A stretch of DNA of 54,420 nt from Nitrospirota bacterium. GTDB lineage: Bacteria; Nitrospirota; Nitrospiria; SBBL01; JAADHI01. The stretch spans positions 71,706 to 126,125 of the forward strand of contig JAJDBW010000038.1 in the NCBI GenBank assembly GCA_029261155.1, read 5' to 3'. Shown here piece after piece: positions 33,404 through 40,820 of the stretch (positions are counted from its first letter, which is position 1; the number at the start of each line of letters is the position of its first letter). Position numbers and translations under genes: made by a program. Under the pieces are notes generated by a model. It saw only the letters and a program-made list of their open reading frames with translations. It ran no database searches and was not told the origin of the DNA.

Positions 33404-34846
33404 TCAGTTCTTTTTTACAGGCTTTGTTCCCGTAATGGTTTCGGCTAAAATGCGTTCGGCCGTTTCGGAGAGCAGGTTGTCGTGCGTGTGGTTTAGGGCG
33501 TAGACACGGCATTGAATTAGGCGTGAGGGGATGGCATCGACGTGTTCACTCAAGGCTTCTTTCGAAACCGATCCGGTGGAGGGGTTGAAGACATAAATCT
33601 GTCGCTCGCCCATGCCCATAGGGTCGGTCGGCCTCGGATCTTGGCTGGCAATGTCGACGCGGAAGGAAAGTCGGCTGTGTTTTTTAGGGAGCTTTTTCCG
33701 CATGCGCTTTTCGATTCGATCTGGATCGAAGGCCGGATCTTCGCTGACATCTCGACCGGGTGATAGTGTCGTGTCGTAGGCCATCTTCCATTTTACATCC
33801 CTGGCCCAAATTTTTTCCCATTCAAGAAACAGCGCCCGTCTTTTTTTCGACCGGGACATTCGCCATGACTTCACCTTGAGCAAGAGGGACCAATCTGAGA
33901 GATCGACATAGGCCTTGAGGCGTTCGAGTGGATTATATGGAAAGACCTCTTTAATGGTCGCCCGAAAAATGTCTTTCATGTGCAAGTCGAGCGATCGGGT
34001 GGTCCGATGATAGTAAACATTAAAATATAAATAGGAGCGGGCGTTTAAAAACATGGTTAAGGCCGGTAAGCCCGCTTTGTGAAGCGTTAGGCCTTGTTTG
34101 GTGAAAAAGGTATAGTGCATCAAACGATTAAGATCTACTGGTCCGATCGCCACTCCGCACATAAAGGAATCGCGCAGGACATAGTCGAGGTTGTCAGCCG
34201 TAAAGATGCCGGAAAAAAGCGGCTTCAGCATAACCAGCCAGCGCGGGTATGATTTGGGGGTTTTATAATGCTTGTCTTTATGGATAAGAAAGGCGACGTG
34301 CTCCGGATCCAAGATTTCATTCGATTCGAAAGGTCCACTAGGACTTCGCCTGATGCCTTTGATGAGTCCGGCCAATTCCCGCCGAATAATCGCCTGACCG
34401 AGCTTTTCATGCGTTAGATTGAATTCGTCTAAAAAATTGTGATCGAAAAAATGGCAGAAAGGTCCATGGCCGATGTCGTGCACTAAGACTGAAATCCGAA
34501 GAAGGGCCTCGATAAAGTTGAAGGAGGGCAGCTCGGGCTCAACTTCCTTTAAGGATGGATAGAGGTGTTTGGCAAAGCGGCCGGCCACATGCATCGCCCC
34601 CAAAGAATGTACAAAGCGAGAATGCTCGGCGGAGGGATAAACCCAACGCGCCGATTGGAGCTGGCTGATATAGCGGAGCCGTTGCATCCATTTTGAGTCG
34701 ATCAAATCTTTTTCTGTGTATTCGTCGCTCTGGCCGTAAGGCACCGTAAAGGGAATATAGTTATGAATTGGGTCGGCAAGAAGCGCCTGGCCTTCGTAGA
34801 GCATCTCCTTGCTGTTGCGAGACCTTGGATCCTTAGTGTCTTCCAT
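33404..34846 (-). CDS. HD-domain phosphohydrolase (SAMHD1/dGTPase-like)
   Basis: 480 residues. The N-terminal half holds the HD superfamily metal set: SRFVHSLGAMHVA, then LVHDIGHGPFCHFFDH, then GIFTADNLDYVLRDS, arranged as in SAMHD1-type deoxynucleotide triphosphohydrolases (YVH-like proteins). The C-terminal half is basic and not recognised. Likely acts on nucleotides; the substrate cannot be told. It is divergent from the DUF3108 gene. Confidence 0.8.
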   Translation of the reverse strand: MEDTKDPRSRNSKEMLYEGQALLADPIHNYIPFTVPYGQSDEYTEKDLIDSKWMQRLRYISQLQSARWVYPSAEHSRFVHSLGAMHVAGRFAKHLYPSLKEVEPELPSFNFIEALLRISVLVHDIGHGPFCHFFDHNFLDEFNLTHEKLGQAIIRRELAGLIKGIRRSPSGPFESNEILDPEHVAFLIHKDKHYKTPKSYPRWLVMLKPLFSGIFTADNLDYVLRDSFMCGVAIGPVDLNRLMHYTFFTKQGLTLHKAGLPALTMFLNARSYLYFNVYYHRTTRSLDLHMKDIFRATIKEVFPYNPLERLKAYVDLSDWSLLLKVKSWRMSRSKKRRALFLEWEKIWARDVKWKMAYDTTLSPGRDVSEDPAFDPDRIEKRMRKKLPKKHSRLSFRVDIASQDPRPTDPMGMGERQIYVFNPSTGSVSKEALSEHVDAIPSRLIQCRVYALNHTHDNLLSETAERILAETITGTKPVKKN

Positions 34847-35025
34847 GCTTTGCCTCTTTTACGGAATTTTGATCATATCCGATTTAAGATAAGCCCGCAA
34901 GGGAGCAACAGGAAGGGGGCGACGGATGCTTTGTCCTTCAATGTTCGCGCGGCATTCCCGGGTTTTTAGATTTCCTACATTTGAATTGGAATTCCTTTAA
35001 CTGACAAAATACATAGGCTAAACCC

Positions 35026-35055
35026 TTGACCTTTCAGGTAAAAGTCTGGTATTAA
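35026..35055 (+). promoter_or_regulatory. Candidate sigma-70 promoter of the DUF3108 gene
   Basis: TTGACC (35026-35031), 18-nt spacer, TATTAA (35050-35055) with a TGn extension. The gene begins about 25 nt downstream. Confidence 0.5.
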
Positions 35056-35079
35056 AAGTAGACTAAAAATACTTCACTT

Positions 35080-35949
35080 ATGCGTGTTTTCTTCACAAAC
35101 TTGAAAAAATCGAACAAAATTAAAACGATGACGCTTAAACGCTTGCTCCCCTTCCTTGGGTTTTTCTTTATAATTTCACAGACCTACGCCACGGAACTCG
35201 TCTCCACGCCCCCCCTCAACCTTGCGCAATCGACTGTTTACCAGCCGGGTGAACGACTGGTCTACAAGGTGACTTACATGGGCATTCCGGCGGGAGAGGC
35301 CGTAATGGCCGTGCTCGATAAAACTGAAATGAATGGCCGGGAAAGCTTTCACATTTTATCGACGGTGGAGTCAAACGATTTTGTCTCTTTTTTCTATCCC
35401 GTGCAAGACCGCATTGAAAGTTTTATTGATGCCGAGGCGCTCTACTCCCATGCAATTAAAATTAAACAACGCCAAGGGAAAAAAAGAAGAGAGAAGGTCA
35501 TTGACTTTGATCAGGTTGAGCACCGGGCCCTACAAACCAAGAAAGACAAAGGTGGATTGAAAGAAGAGGTCTTTGACATCCCGCCTCAGGTTCAAGATTC
35601 TTTAAGCGCTTTGTATTACTTCAGGATGCACCAGGACTTAGTGGTAGGACAGTCCGTTTATATCCCGGTCCACGAAAGCGATAAAAATTGGAAGTTGGAG
35701 ATCAAGGTCTTAAGCAGAGAATCCTTAAAGACCGCCCTTGGCACTTTCGATACCATTAAAGTGAAAGCCCTGGTTCGTTATCAAGGCGTTTTTATGGATA
35801 AAGGGGATGTGACCCTTTGGTTAACGGATGATGAAAAGCATATTCCCGTTCATATCGAAACCAAGATTAAAATTGGCCATATTGACGCCAGCCTTGTGTC
35901 GATGGATGAGGCCAATCGCACCTTCGCTAGAATAGAAGCGTCCATGTAG
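35080..35949 (+). CDS. DUF3108 family exported protein
   Basis: 289 residues. Signal peptide within MTLKRLLPFLGFFFIISQTYA, then the DUF3108 pattern (YQPGERLVYKVTYMGIPAGEAVM, FYPVQDRIESFIDAEAL, KKRREKVIDFDQ, LGTFDTIKVKALV, WLTDDEKHIPVHIETKIKIG). Periplasmic, function unknown. ATG at 35128 would give a more normal signal peptide; neither ATG has a clear ribosome site. A strong terminator follows. Confidence 0.82.
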   Translation: MRVFFTNLKKSNKIKTMTLKRLLPFLGFFFIISQTYATELVSTPPLNLAQSTVYQPGERLVYKVTYMGIPAGEAVMAVLDKTEMNGRESFHILSTVESNDFVSFFYPVQDRIESFIDAEALYSHAIKIKQRQGKKRREKVIDFDQVEHRALQTKKDKGGLKEEVFDIPPQVQDSLSALYYFRMHQDLVVGQSVYIPVHESDKNWKLEIKVLSRESLKTALGTFDTIKVKALVRYQGVFMDKGDVTLWLTDDEKHIPVHIETKIKIGHIDASLVSMDEANRTFARIEASM

Positions 35950-36003
35950 CGCATCGCATGACAGACACCGAGGAGATCGGTCTCTCCGATATTAAAATTC
36001 CCC

Positions 36004-36033
36004 CCCGGCTTATCAAACTAAGCCGGGTTTTTT
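36004..36033 (+). terminator. Rho-independent terminator after the DUF3108 gene
   Basis: CCCGGCTTA / TAAGCCGGG stem (9 bp), 7-nt or smaller loop, followed by six T and ATTT. Confidence 0.9.
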
Positions 36034-36048
36034 ATTTCAACATTAAAG

Positions 36049-36246
36049 GTGAAGGACTGTTCTTTGAAAGCGAATTGTCCAATTTGCAAAAAAAAGGTTG
36101 AATGGGAGGGAAACCGTTTTCGCCCCTTCTGTTCAGAACGCTGTCGACTCGTCGACCTTGGCCGCTGGGCGGAGGGAACCTATGTCTTCCAAACGGAGGA
36201 GGGGCCAGAATCCGAGGACGAGACGGAAGATCACTCAGATGTTTAA
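36049..36246 (+). CDS. yacG: YacG-type zinc-finger protein (DNA gyrase inhibitor family)
   Basis: 65 residues. The four zinc cysteines are in [11 protein letters not shown] and [15 protein letters not shown], followed by an acidic tail, the YacG layout. In E. coli YacG binds gyrase. The start could be GTG at 36049 or TTG at 36064, the latter with AAGGA upstream. It lies just after the terminator at 36004-36033. Confidence 0.85.
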   Translation: MKDCSLKANCPICKKKVEWEGNRFRPFCSERCRLVDLGRWAEGTYVFQTEEGPESEDETEDHSDV

Positions 36247-36326
36247 GAAGCCTAAGCGCGTTTCTTTTGAAGGTGCCCGGGTGCCCACGCGTTTATCCAT
36301 TGCGTGTGCTGAAAGAACACAGCGTG

Positions 36327-37142
36327 ATGAATAAGCCGCTTTGGTTTTTTATATGTTTCGTCTTCCTGTCTTTTTTAGCGGGAAGTGCGCATGCGGCGTC
36401 CGACTTACTTAAAAGAGAATACAAAGGCTTCACGCTTTGGCTCGATTGTGAAGTCCATCATGGCGCGACCGCTTTTTATTATGAAATTGGGCGGGATCGG
36501 GGCCGCGTCCGCCAAAAAAATAGGGCCTTTAAGTTTGATCGAAAAGTAAACCTTTCTTGCCAGCCTCAATCCTGGCGCTCTTACCGCACGACAACGGTCA
36601 ACCCAGGCGATGGCACTTGGGAAAGAGGCTTTTTGGTTCCGCCCCGCCACATGGATCAACACGCCGATAGGCTCAAAGAAACCTACTACCTGACCAATAC
36701 ACTCCCTCAGTCTACGACCCTGAAAAAAGCGGAAGGCGCCTGGCACCAAACGGAAATTATTTCCGAGTGCTACCGAGAACATACACAACTGAAAATCTGG
36801 GGCGGGGTGATCTGGGGACGAAATAAGGAAAATGATTACTTCATAGCGACCCATGGCATTGAAACCCCAGATTATTGGTGGAAGTTGATTTATCGTAGTG
36901 ACAACAAACATTATGTCGCCTGGATTTTTCCGAACAATCGTTCGGCCAAAGCCGCCAATATTGATCGGTTTATCGTCAACTTCGACGCGCTTAAGGTCCG
37001 CGTGCCCTTCATCCCCTTATTGGCGATCCTCGAAAGCAGCGAAGCCGGAGAAGTCTTTCTAAAGCCCTCGGACAAAAGTTGGCCCGTAGAGAAATTAGGA
37101 CAAGAACTCCGTTGCGAAGGGAAGACGACTTCACGCGACTAA
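36327..37142 (+). CDS. Exported DNA/RNA non-specific endonuclease-like protein, catalytic residues replaced
   Basis: 271 residues. Signal peptide MNKPLWFFICFVFLSFLAGS (cleavage AHA-AS). The fold matches the NUC family: FTLWLDCEVHHGATAFYYE, ERGFLVPPRHMD (98-110) and YYLTNTLPQST...EGAW. The family motif DRGH is ERGF here, so the general-base His is Phe102, and the metal-binding Asn that usually lies just before GAW is not seen. Probably not a standard nuclease; a binding role is possible. The start at 36327 is chosen for the signal peptide; a longer in-frame reading overlaps yacG. Confidence 0.7.
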   Translation: MNKPLWFFICFVFLSFLAGSAHAASDLLKREYKGFTLWLDCEVHHGATAFYYEIGRDRGRVRQKNRAFKFDRKVNLSCQPQSWRSYRTTTVNPGDGTWERGFLVPPRHMDQHADRLKETYYLTNTLPQSTTLKKAEGAWHQTEIISECYREHTQLKIWGGVIWGRNKENDYFIATHGIETPDYWWKLIYRSDNKHYVAWIFPNNRSAKAANIDRFIVNFDALKVRVPFIPLLAILESSEAGEVFLKPSDKSWPVEKLGQELRCEGKTTSRD

Positions 37143-37340
37143 ATAAACTTGTCTTGAATAATTCGTCTCGAAATACTCGACCGCATCTAGGATAAAAGCC
37201 GCCATCTATGCGATTTATATTGTCTATTGGAAGCAACGATCGAATCATTTTTACTTGCTTTTGACTGAATTGACTTTTAGGAATCGTTATGTTAAAAAAA
37301 ACTTAGTCCATTGTAGAAAGTGAGCAGAAAATATTATATT

Positions 37341-37379
37341 TGCTGCAGCTCTTTTAAATGTGCTGCAGCATTTTTTTTT
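37341..37379 (+). terminator. Terminator-like hairpin upstream of the cold-shock gene
   Basis: TGCTGCAGC / GCTGCAGCA, perfect 9-bp stem, 12-nt loop, then nine T. It is 199 nt after the preceding stop and 66 nt before the csp start, so it is either the terminator of the upstream gene or part of the csp leader. The rest of the 302-nt gap (37143-37444) shows no gene. Confidence 0.8.
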
Positions 37380-37385
37380 CTGTGT

Positions 37386-37416
37386 TTGCATACTTTGGAC
37401 ATCCCGTCGGTATGAT
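37386..37416 (+). promoter_or_regulatory. Candidate promoter of the cold-shock gene
   Basis: TTGCAT (37386-37391), 19-nt spacer, TATGAT (37411-37416). Spacer is long; a promoter upstream of the hairpin (TTGACT at 37270) is the alternative. Confidence 0.35.
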
Positions 37417-37444
37417 GCCGGCCCCAAAACAGGAGAAAGCCTCA

Positions 37445-37648
37445 GTGAGCACAGGAACAGTAAAATGGTTTAACGGAAGCAAAGGTTATGGTTTTATCAC
37501 CCCTGAAAGTGGGGACGATTTATTCGTCCACTACTCAGCCATCGTCGGAGACGGCTATAAATCCCTTGATGAGGGAGACAAAGTCGAATTCGAGGTGAGT
37601 CAAGGCCAGAAAGGCCCGCAAGCCATCAATGTGACTAAAGTTTCGTAA
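37445..37648 (+). CDS. Cold-shock protein, CspA family
   Basis: 67 residues from GTG at 37445, with AGGAG upstream. [18 protein letters not shown] contains RNP1 and DLFVHYSAI contains RNP2. Single-strand RNA/DNA-binding chaperone and transcription antiterminator. An in-frame longer reading is discarded because the family starts exactly at STGTVKWF. A strong terminator follows. Confidence 0.95.
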   Translation: MSTGTVKWFNGSKGYGFITPESGDDLFVHYSAIVGDGYKSLDEGDKVEFEVSQGQKGPQAINVTKVS

Positions 37649-37670
37649 CCGAAATTTTAATTGATTTAAA

Positions 37671-37711
37671 AGCGCCCTGTCGAATTAATTTTTGGCAGGG
37701 CGCTTTTTTTT
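37671..37711 (+). terminator. Rho-independent terminator after the cold-shock gene
   Basis: AGCGCCCTG / CAGGGCGCT, 9-bp GC-rich stem, followed by eight T. Confidence 0.93.
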
Positions 37712-38128
37712 GCGCTGTGGTATGCCGAAGTCGTGTTTTCGGGCGTCTCACGTCGTCTCTAATTGGAAATAAAGTTCGGTGCCCAATTACTCACAATACC
37801 GACTGTCATGTGAAAGCGCAGAGCCTGCAAATCGATGGACGCAATCACGGTGAGAGGAAAAAAGATCGAACGAGGGAGGGATCGGGGCAAATCCGTGAAG
37901 CGCGGATGAACGAATTGGGAATCCCTAAACGCCAACTTAAATGGCGTGTGTTCTATTTTGACTTTTGGCGATTCGTGACCTATTCTGTCGAAAAGGAATC
38001 CCATTTTAATCTGAATTTTCAGGCGATTTTCGGAAGCTGCATAGAGTAAGAAATTAGACGGAATGATTTCCGTATAAAACCAATACACCTTTGTTTGCTC
38101 CCACGAATGATATAAAGAGGAGAAAGCT
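37712..38128. other. Intergenic leader of the Mrr-type gene
   Basis: 417 nt without a supported gene. Short frames exist on both strands but lack ribosome sites and family resemblance. It contains the promoter at 37958-37986, leaving a leader of about 135 nt. Confidence 0.6.
37958..37986 (+). promoter_or_regulatory. Candidate sigma-70 promoter of the Mrr-type gene
   Basis: TTGACT (37958-37963), 17-nt spacer, TATTCT (37981-37986). Confidence 0.45.
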
Positions 38129-39886
38129 ATGTCTACTTCATTAAGCTTTGAATGTAACATTCCGGACCTACTCACTGGCAAAATTGACATATCTGATCCA
38201 TACCAGAACTACAATTCAAGAGGTATCCCCACAAGTTTTGGAGTCGATTTAGATTTTCTGGAGATGCACCTTTCCAAGACGCTGAAATCGAGCGAATTTT
38301 ATGTTTTGAGAGGTAAAATTGAGGATACGCTTCGCAACTGGGAAAGTAAGTATCAGCGTCAACTTGATAAATTACACAAAGAAAATCGCGAGGAACATGT
38401 TGACGAATTAAGTCAAGAAGCGAAGCTTACATTTGAAGCTTTAAACAATATTCTTGTTCATACGTTAAGTATCGACGATACGGTTGATTGGAATGCTATT
38501 AAGCGGAAGGATGCATTTCGAGCAAAACCTAACGAACTCTTCAACGATGGAAAACAACCTGACTTTATCCAATTCAATTCGTATGGAAGGCCAAACGATT
38601 TTGAAAAAATTACTTTACCAATTGAGCCGAATTTTGAAGAAGTAAAAAATCAATACGGCTTTTTTAGTAAGTTATTCCGTGCTCAAGCTATAAAAGAAGA
38701 TTTTGAGGGCAGGCTAGAAGAATGGGAACAACAGAAAGAGCAAATTAATAAATCCAATATAGATCAAGAGTTGTTATTTAATCAGTCTGTTTCAACCTTT
38801 GAAAATAAAAAAAAACAATTCGAAGAAGAAAAACAACGGGATAATGAAGCCCTTGAAAATATCAAAGCCCGATATAAACACGGAGACCCCAAAGCCATTG
38901 AAGAATACTGTGACTTGGTTTTAAACACTTCTGAATACCCAGACTACTTTCCCCAAAATTGGGTGCTTGAATACAGGCAAGAAAACAAGATAGCGGTTGT
39001 CGAATATAGCCTTCCGACTCCAGGCCAACTCCCTACGATTGAATCTTACAAATATATCAAATCCCGTGACGAGGTTTCAGAGAAAGTTTTCACGCAAGCT
39101 GTACTAAAAAATCTTTTTAATAGTGTAATGTATCAAATTTGTATTCGAACGATACATGAATTATTTGAAGCTGACGTAATCAATGCGTTGGACGCAGTTG
39201 CGTTCAACGGACTTGTAACTAACAAAAACCCGGCAACAGGCATCGAAGAAACAAAGGTCATTATGTCCGTCATGGCAAATAAAGACCAGTTTATATCCTT
39301 TGATTTAGCGCAAGTGGACCCAAAGGCAACTTTCAAACACATGAAAGGTGTAGCAGCCTCCAGTCTTGTTGATCTGACACCCATCCCCCCAATTATTCAA
39401 TTAGATAAATCGGACAAGCGCTTTATTAGCGGCAGAAACGTTGTCGGGAATCTGGATGAGTCTATAAATCTTGCGGCAATGCATTGGGATGATTTTGAGC
39501 ATTTAATAAGAGAACTATTTGAGAAGGAATTTGCATCCAATGGTGGAGAAGTAAAGGTCACTCAGGCAAGCTCGGATGGCGGTGTAGATGCTATAGCATT
39601 TGACCCTGATCCAATCAGGGGAGGAAAAATTGTGATTCAAGCAAAGCGGTATACGAATGTGGTAGGCGTAGCTGCTGTGAGAGATTTATACGGTACTGTG
39701 ATGAATGAAGGTGCTACAAAAGGAATCTTGGTAACAACCTCTGACTACGGAAGAGACTCCTACGAATTCGCAAAAGAGAAGCCTCTCACGCTTTTAAATG
39801 GCGGCAATTTGCTTTCATTGCTTGAAAAGCATGGCCACAAGGCTCGAATCAATGTGGCAGAAGCAAAAAAGATATTGAAGGCATAA
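38129..39886 (+). CDS. Mrr-type restriction endonuclease with long N-terminal region
   Basis: 585 residues, ribosome site AGAGGAG. The C-terminal 110 residues are an Mrr catalytic domain of the PD-(D/E)xK fold: HWDDFEHLIRELFEKEF, then SSDGGVDAIAFD (D487) and IVIQAKRY (Q504-A-K506), then GTVMNEGATKGILVTTSDYGRDS. The rest holds a coiled coil (about 195-250) and unrecognised domains. Mrr-type enzymes cut modified or foreign DNA. The gene is much richer in A/T than its neighbours and has no methylase partner, consistent with a type IV or solitary defence gene gained by transfer. Confidence 0.82.
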   Translation: MSTSLSFECNIPDLLTGKIDISDPYQNYNSRGIPTSFGVDLDFLEMHLSKTLKSSEFYVLRGKIEDTLRNWESKYQRQLDKLHKENREEHVDELSQEAKLTFEALNNILVHTLSIDDTVDWNAIKRKDAFRAKPNELFNDGKQPDFIQFNSYGRPNDFEKITLPIEPNFEEVKNQYGFFSKLFRAQAIKEDFEGRLEEWEQQKEQINKSNIDQELLFNQSVSTFENKKKQFEEEKQRDNEALENIKARYKHGDPKAIEEYCDLVLNTSEYPDYFPQNWVLEYRQENKIAVVEYSLPTPGQLPTIESYKYIKSRDEVSEKVFTQAVLKNLFNSVMYQICIRTIHELFEADVINALDAVAFNGLVTNKNPATGIEETKVIMSVMANKDQFISFDLAQVDPKATFKHMKGVAASSLVDLTPIPPIIQLDKSDKRFISGRNVVGNLDESINLAAMHWDDFEHLIRELFEKEFASNGGEVKVTQASSDGGVDAIAFDPDPIRGGKIVIQAKRYTNVVGVAAVRDLYGTVMNEGATKGILVTTSDYGRDSYEFAKEKPLTLLNGGNLLSLLEKHGHKARINVAEAKKILKA

Positions 39887-40158
39887 GCAGCCCGTTAATG
39901 CTGTCCAAACGAATCGCTAAACCTGACCGCAAAAAGATTGGTTCGGTATTAAAAAATAGTGTCTGTCCAATTTATTCCCCCCCTCAACCACCGGAAGTCG
40001 AGAAGTCGGGACGGCGTAAACGCTTCGGTTTTGGATTTTGAATCGGCATTGACATTGAAAAGGGGCTCCTTCAATATGAACGAAGCTGATATCGGTGTTC
40101 AAGGTAGAACGCTGCTATGTAGATTCGCGGGTCTACAGACTTAAATAGGAGAGCCATC

Positions 40159-40524
40159 ATGGGGACATCCCAAAACGAAGAAGTGTTGACGGCGGCGGTC
40201 GCCATCGAAAACTACTATGCCTTTCTTGCCCAAGTGCTCCGAGTCGTCATTAAACCGGAAGCAGGCATCGGCATGACGGAAGATCAATTTAACGAACAAC
40301 TCGGGAAGATTCGAAAAGTATTAGAACCGATCTTGGCAAAAAACGCAGTCGTCCAGAAAAACATATGGGAAATGGATCAAAACGTCATGAGGATACAGGA
40401 AGCCGCCGCGGATAAAACAAGCCGAAAGCCTGCTCTTGAAGAGGCAATCCGCTATCTCCCCATCATAGAGGAGCGCACTCGAACAGTCAGTGATCTTGTG
40501 GCCTTGTTTAAACCCATCCGCTAA
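40159..40524 (+). CDS. Hypothetical helical protein
   Basis: 121 residues with ribosome site AGGAGAG, 8 nt before the ATG. Predicted all-alpha, charged, no signal peptide or Cys. Not recognised. The 272 nt between it and the Mrr gene hold no supported gene. Confidence 0.6.
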   Translation: MGTSQNEEVLTAAVAIENYYAFLAQVLRVVIKPEAGIGMTEDQFNEQLGKIRKVLEPILAKNAVVQKNIWEMDQNVMRIQEAAADKTSRKPALEEAIRYLPIIEERTRTVSDLVALFKPIR

Positions 40525-40697
40525 AAACGCATTACCAATTTGATCGGCGCCGACTTCCGGAGACGCACTACTTCATTCCGTCTTCGCTTCGGTACCGGTT
40601 TTCTACGATAAAGCATCCACCCCGAAAGAGACGGATGCCTTGCCGCAAAACGAAAGCCTCTTCTCCGCCGTGCCCTCTTCAGAAATAGGTGTCATGA

Positions 40698-40798
40698 CTT
40701 CCCCCTTTGCAAAAGGGGGATTGAGGGGGATTTGTTTTTGTCCTGGACCGGTGCCCCGCTTAAATCCCCCCTAGCCCCCCTTTGTTAAAGTGGGGGAT
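40698..40798. repeat. Inverted pair of REP-like poly-C/poly-G intergenic repeats
   Basis: Left arm 40698-40733 (TTCCCCCTTTGCAAAAGGGG...) and right arm 40762-40798 are imperfect reverse complements; each also folds on itself through CCCCC/GGGGG. This resembles dispersed extragenic repeats common in environmental bacteria. Convergent genes flank it, so it may also serve as a terminator for RNase R. The rest of 40525-40820 shows nothing else. Confidence 0.7.
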
Positions 40799-40820
40799 AA
40801 AACACAAGGAAAACTTTTTT

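Noticed and set aside
36102-36326. N-terminal extension of the NUC-like protein
   Set aside because: It overlaps yacG in another frame, and the internal ATG gives a proper signal peptide.
37717-38190. Short frames on both strands before the Mrr-type gene
   Set aside because: No ribosome sites, no recognisable motifs, and they overlap each other antisense.
39887-40158. Small frames between the Mrr gene and the hypothetical gene
   Set aside because: Two antisense frames of about 60 codons overlap and neither has a ribosome site or known motif.
40698-40798. CRISPR-like repeat
   Set aside because: Only two units in opposite orientation without regular spacers; it fits a REP-type inverted repeat. 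No CRISPR array was seen anywhere in the window.
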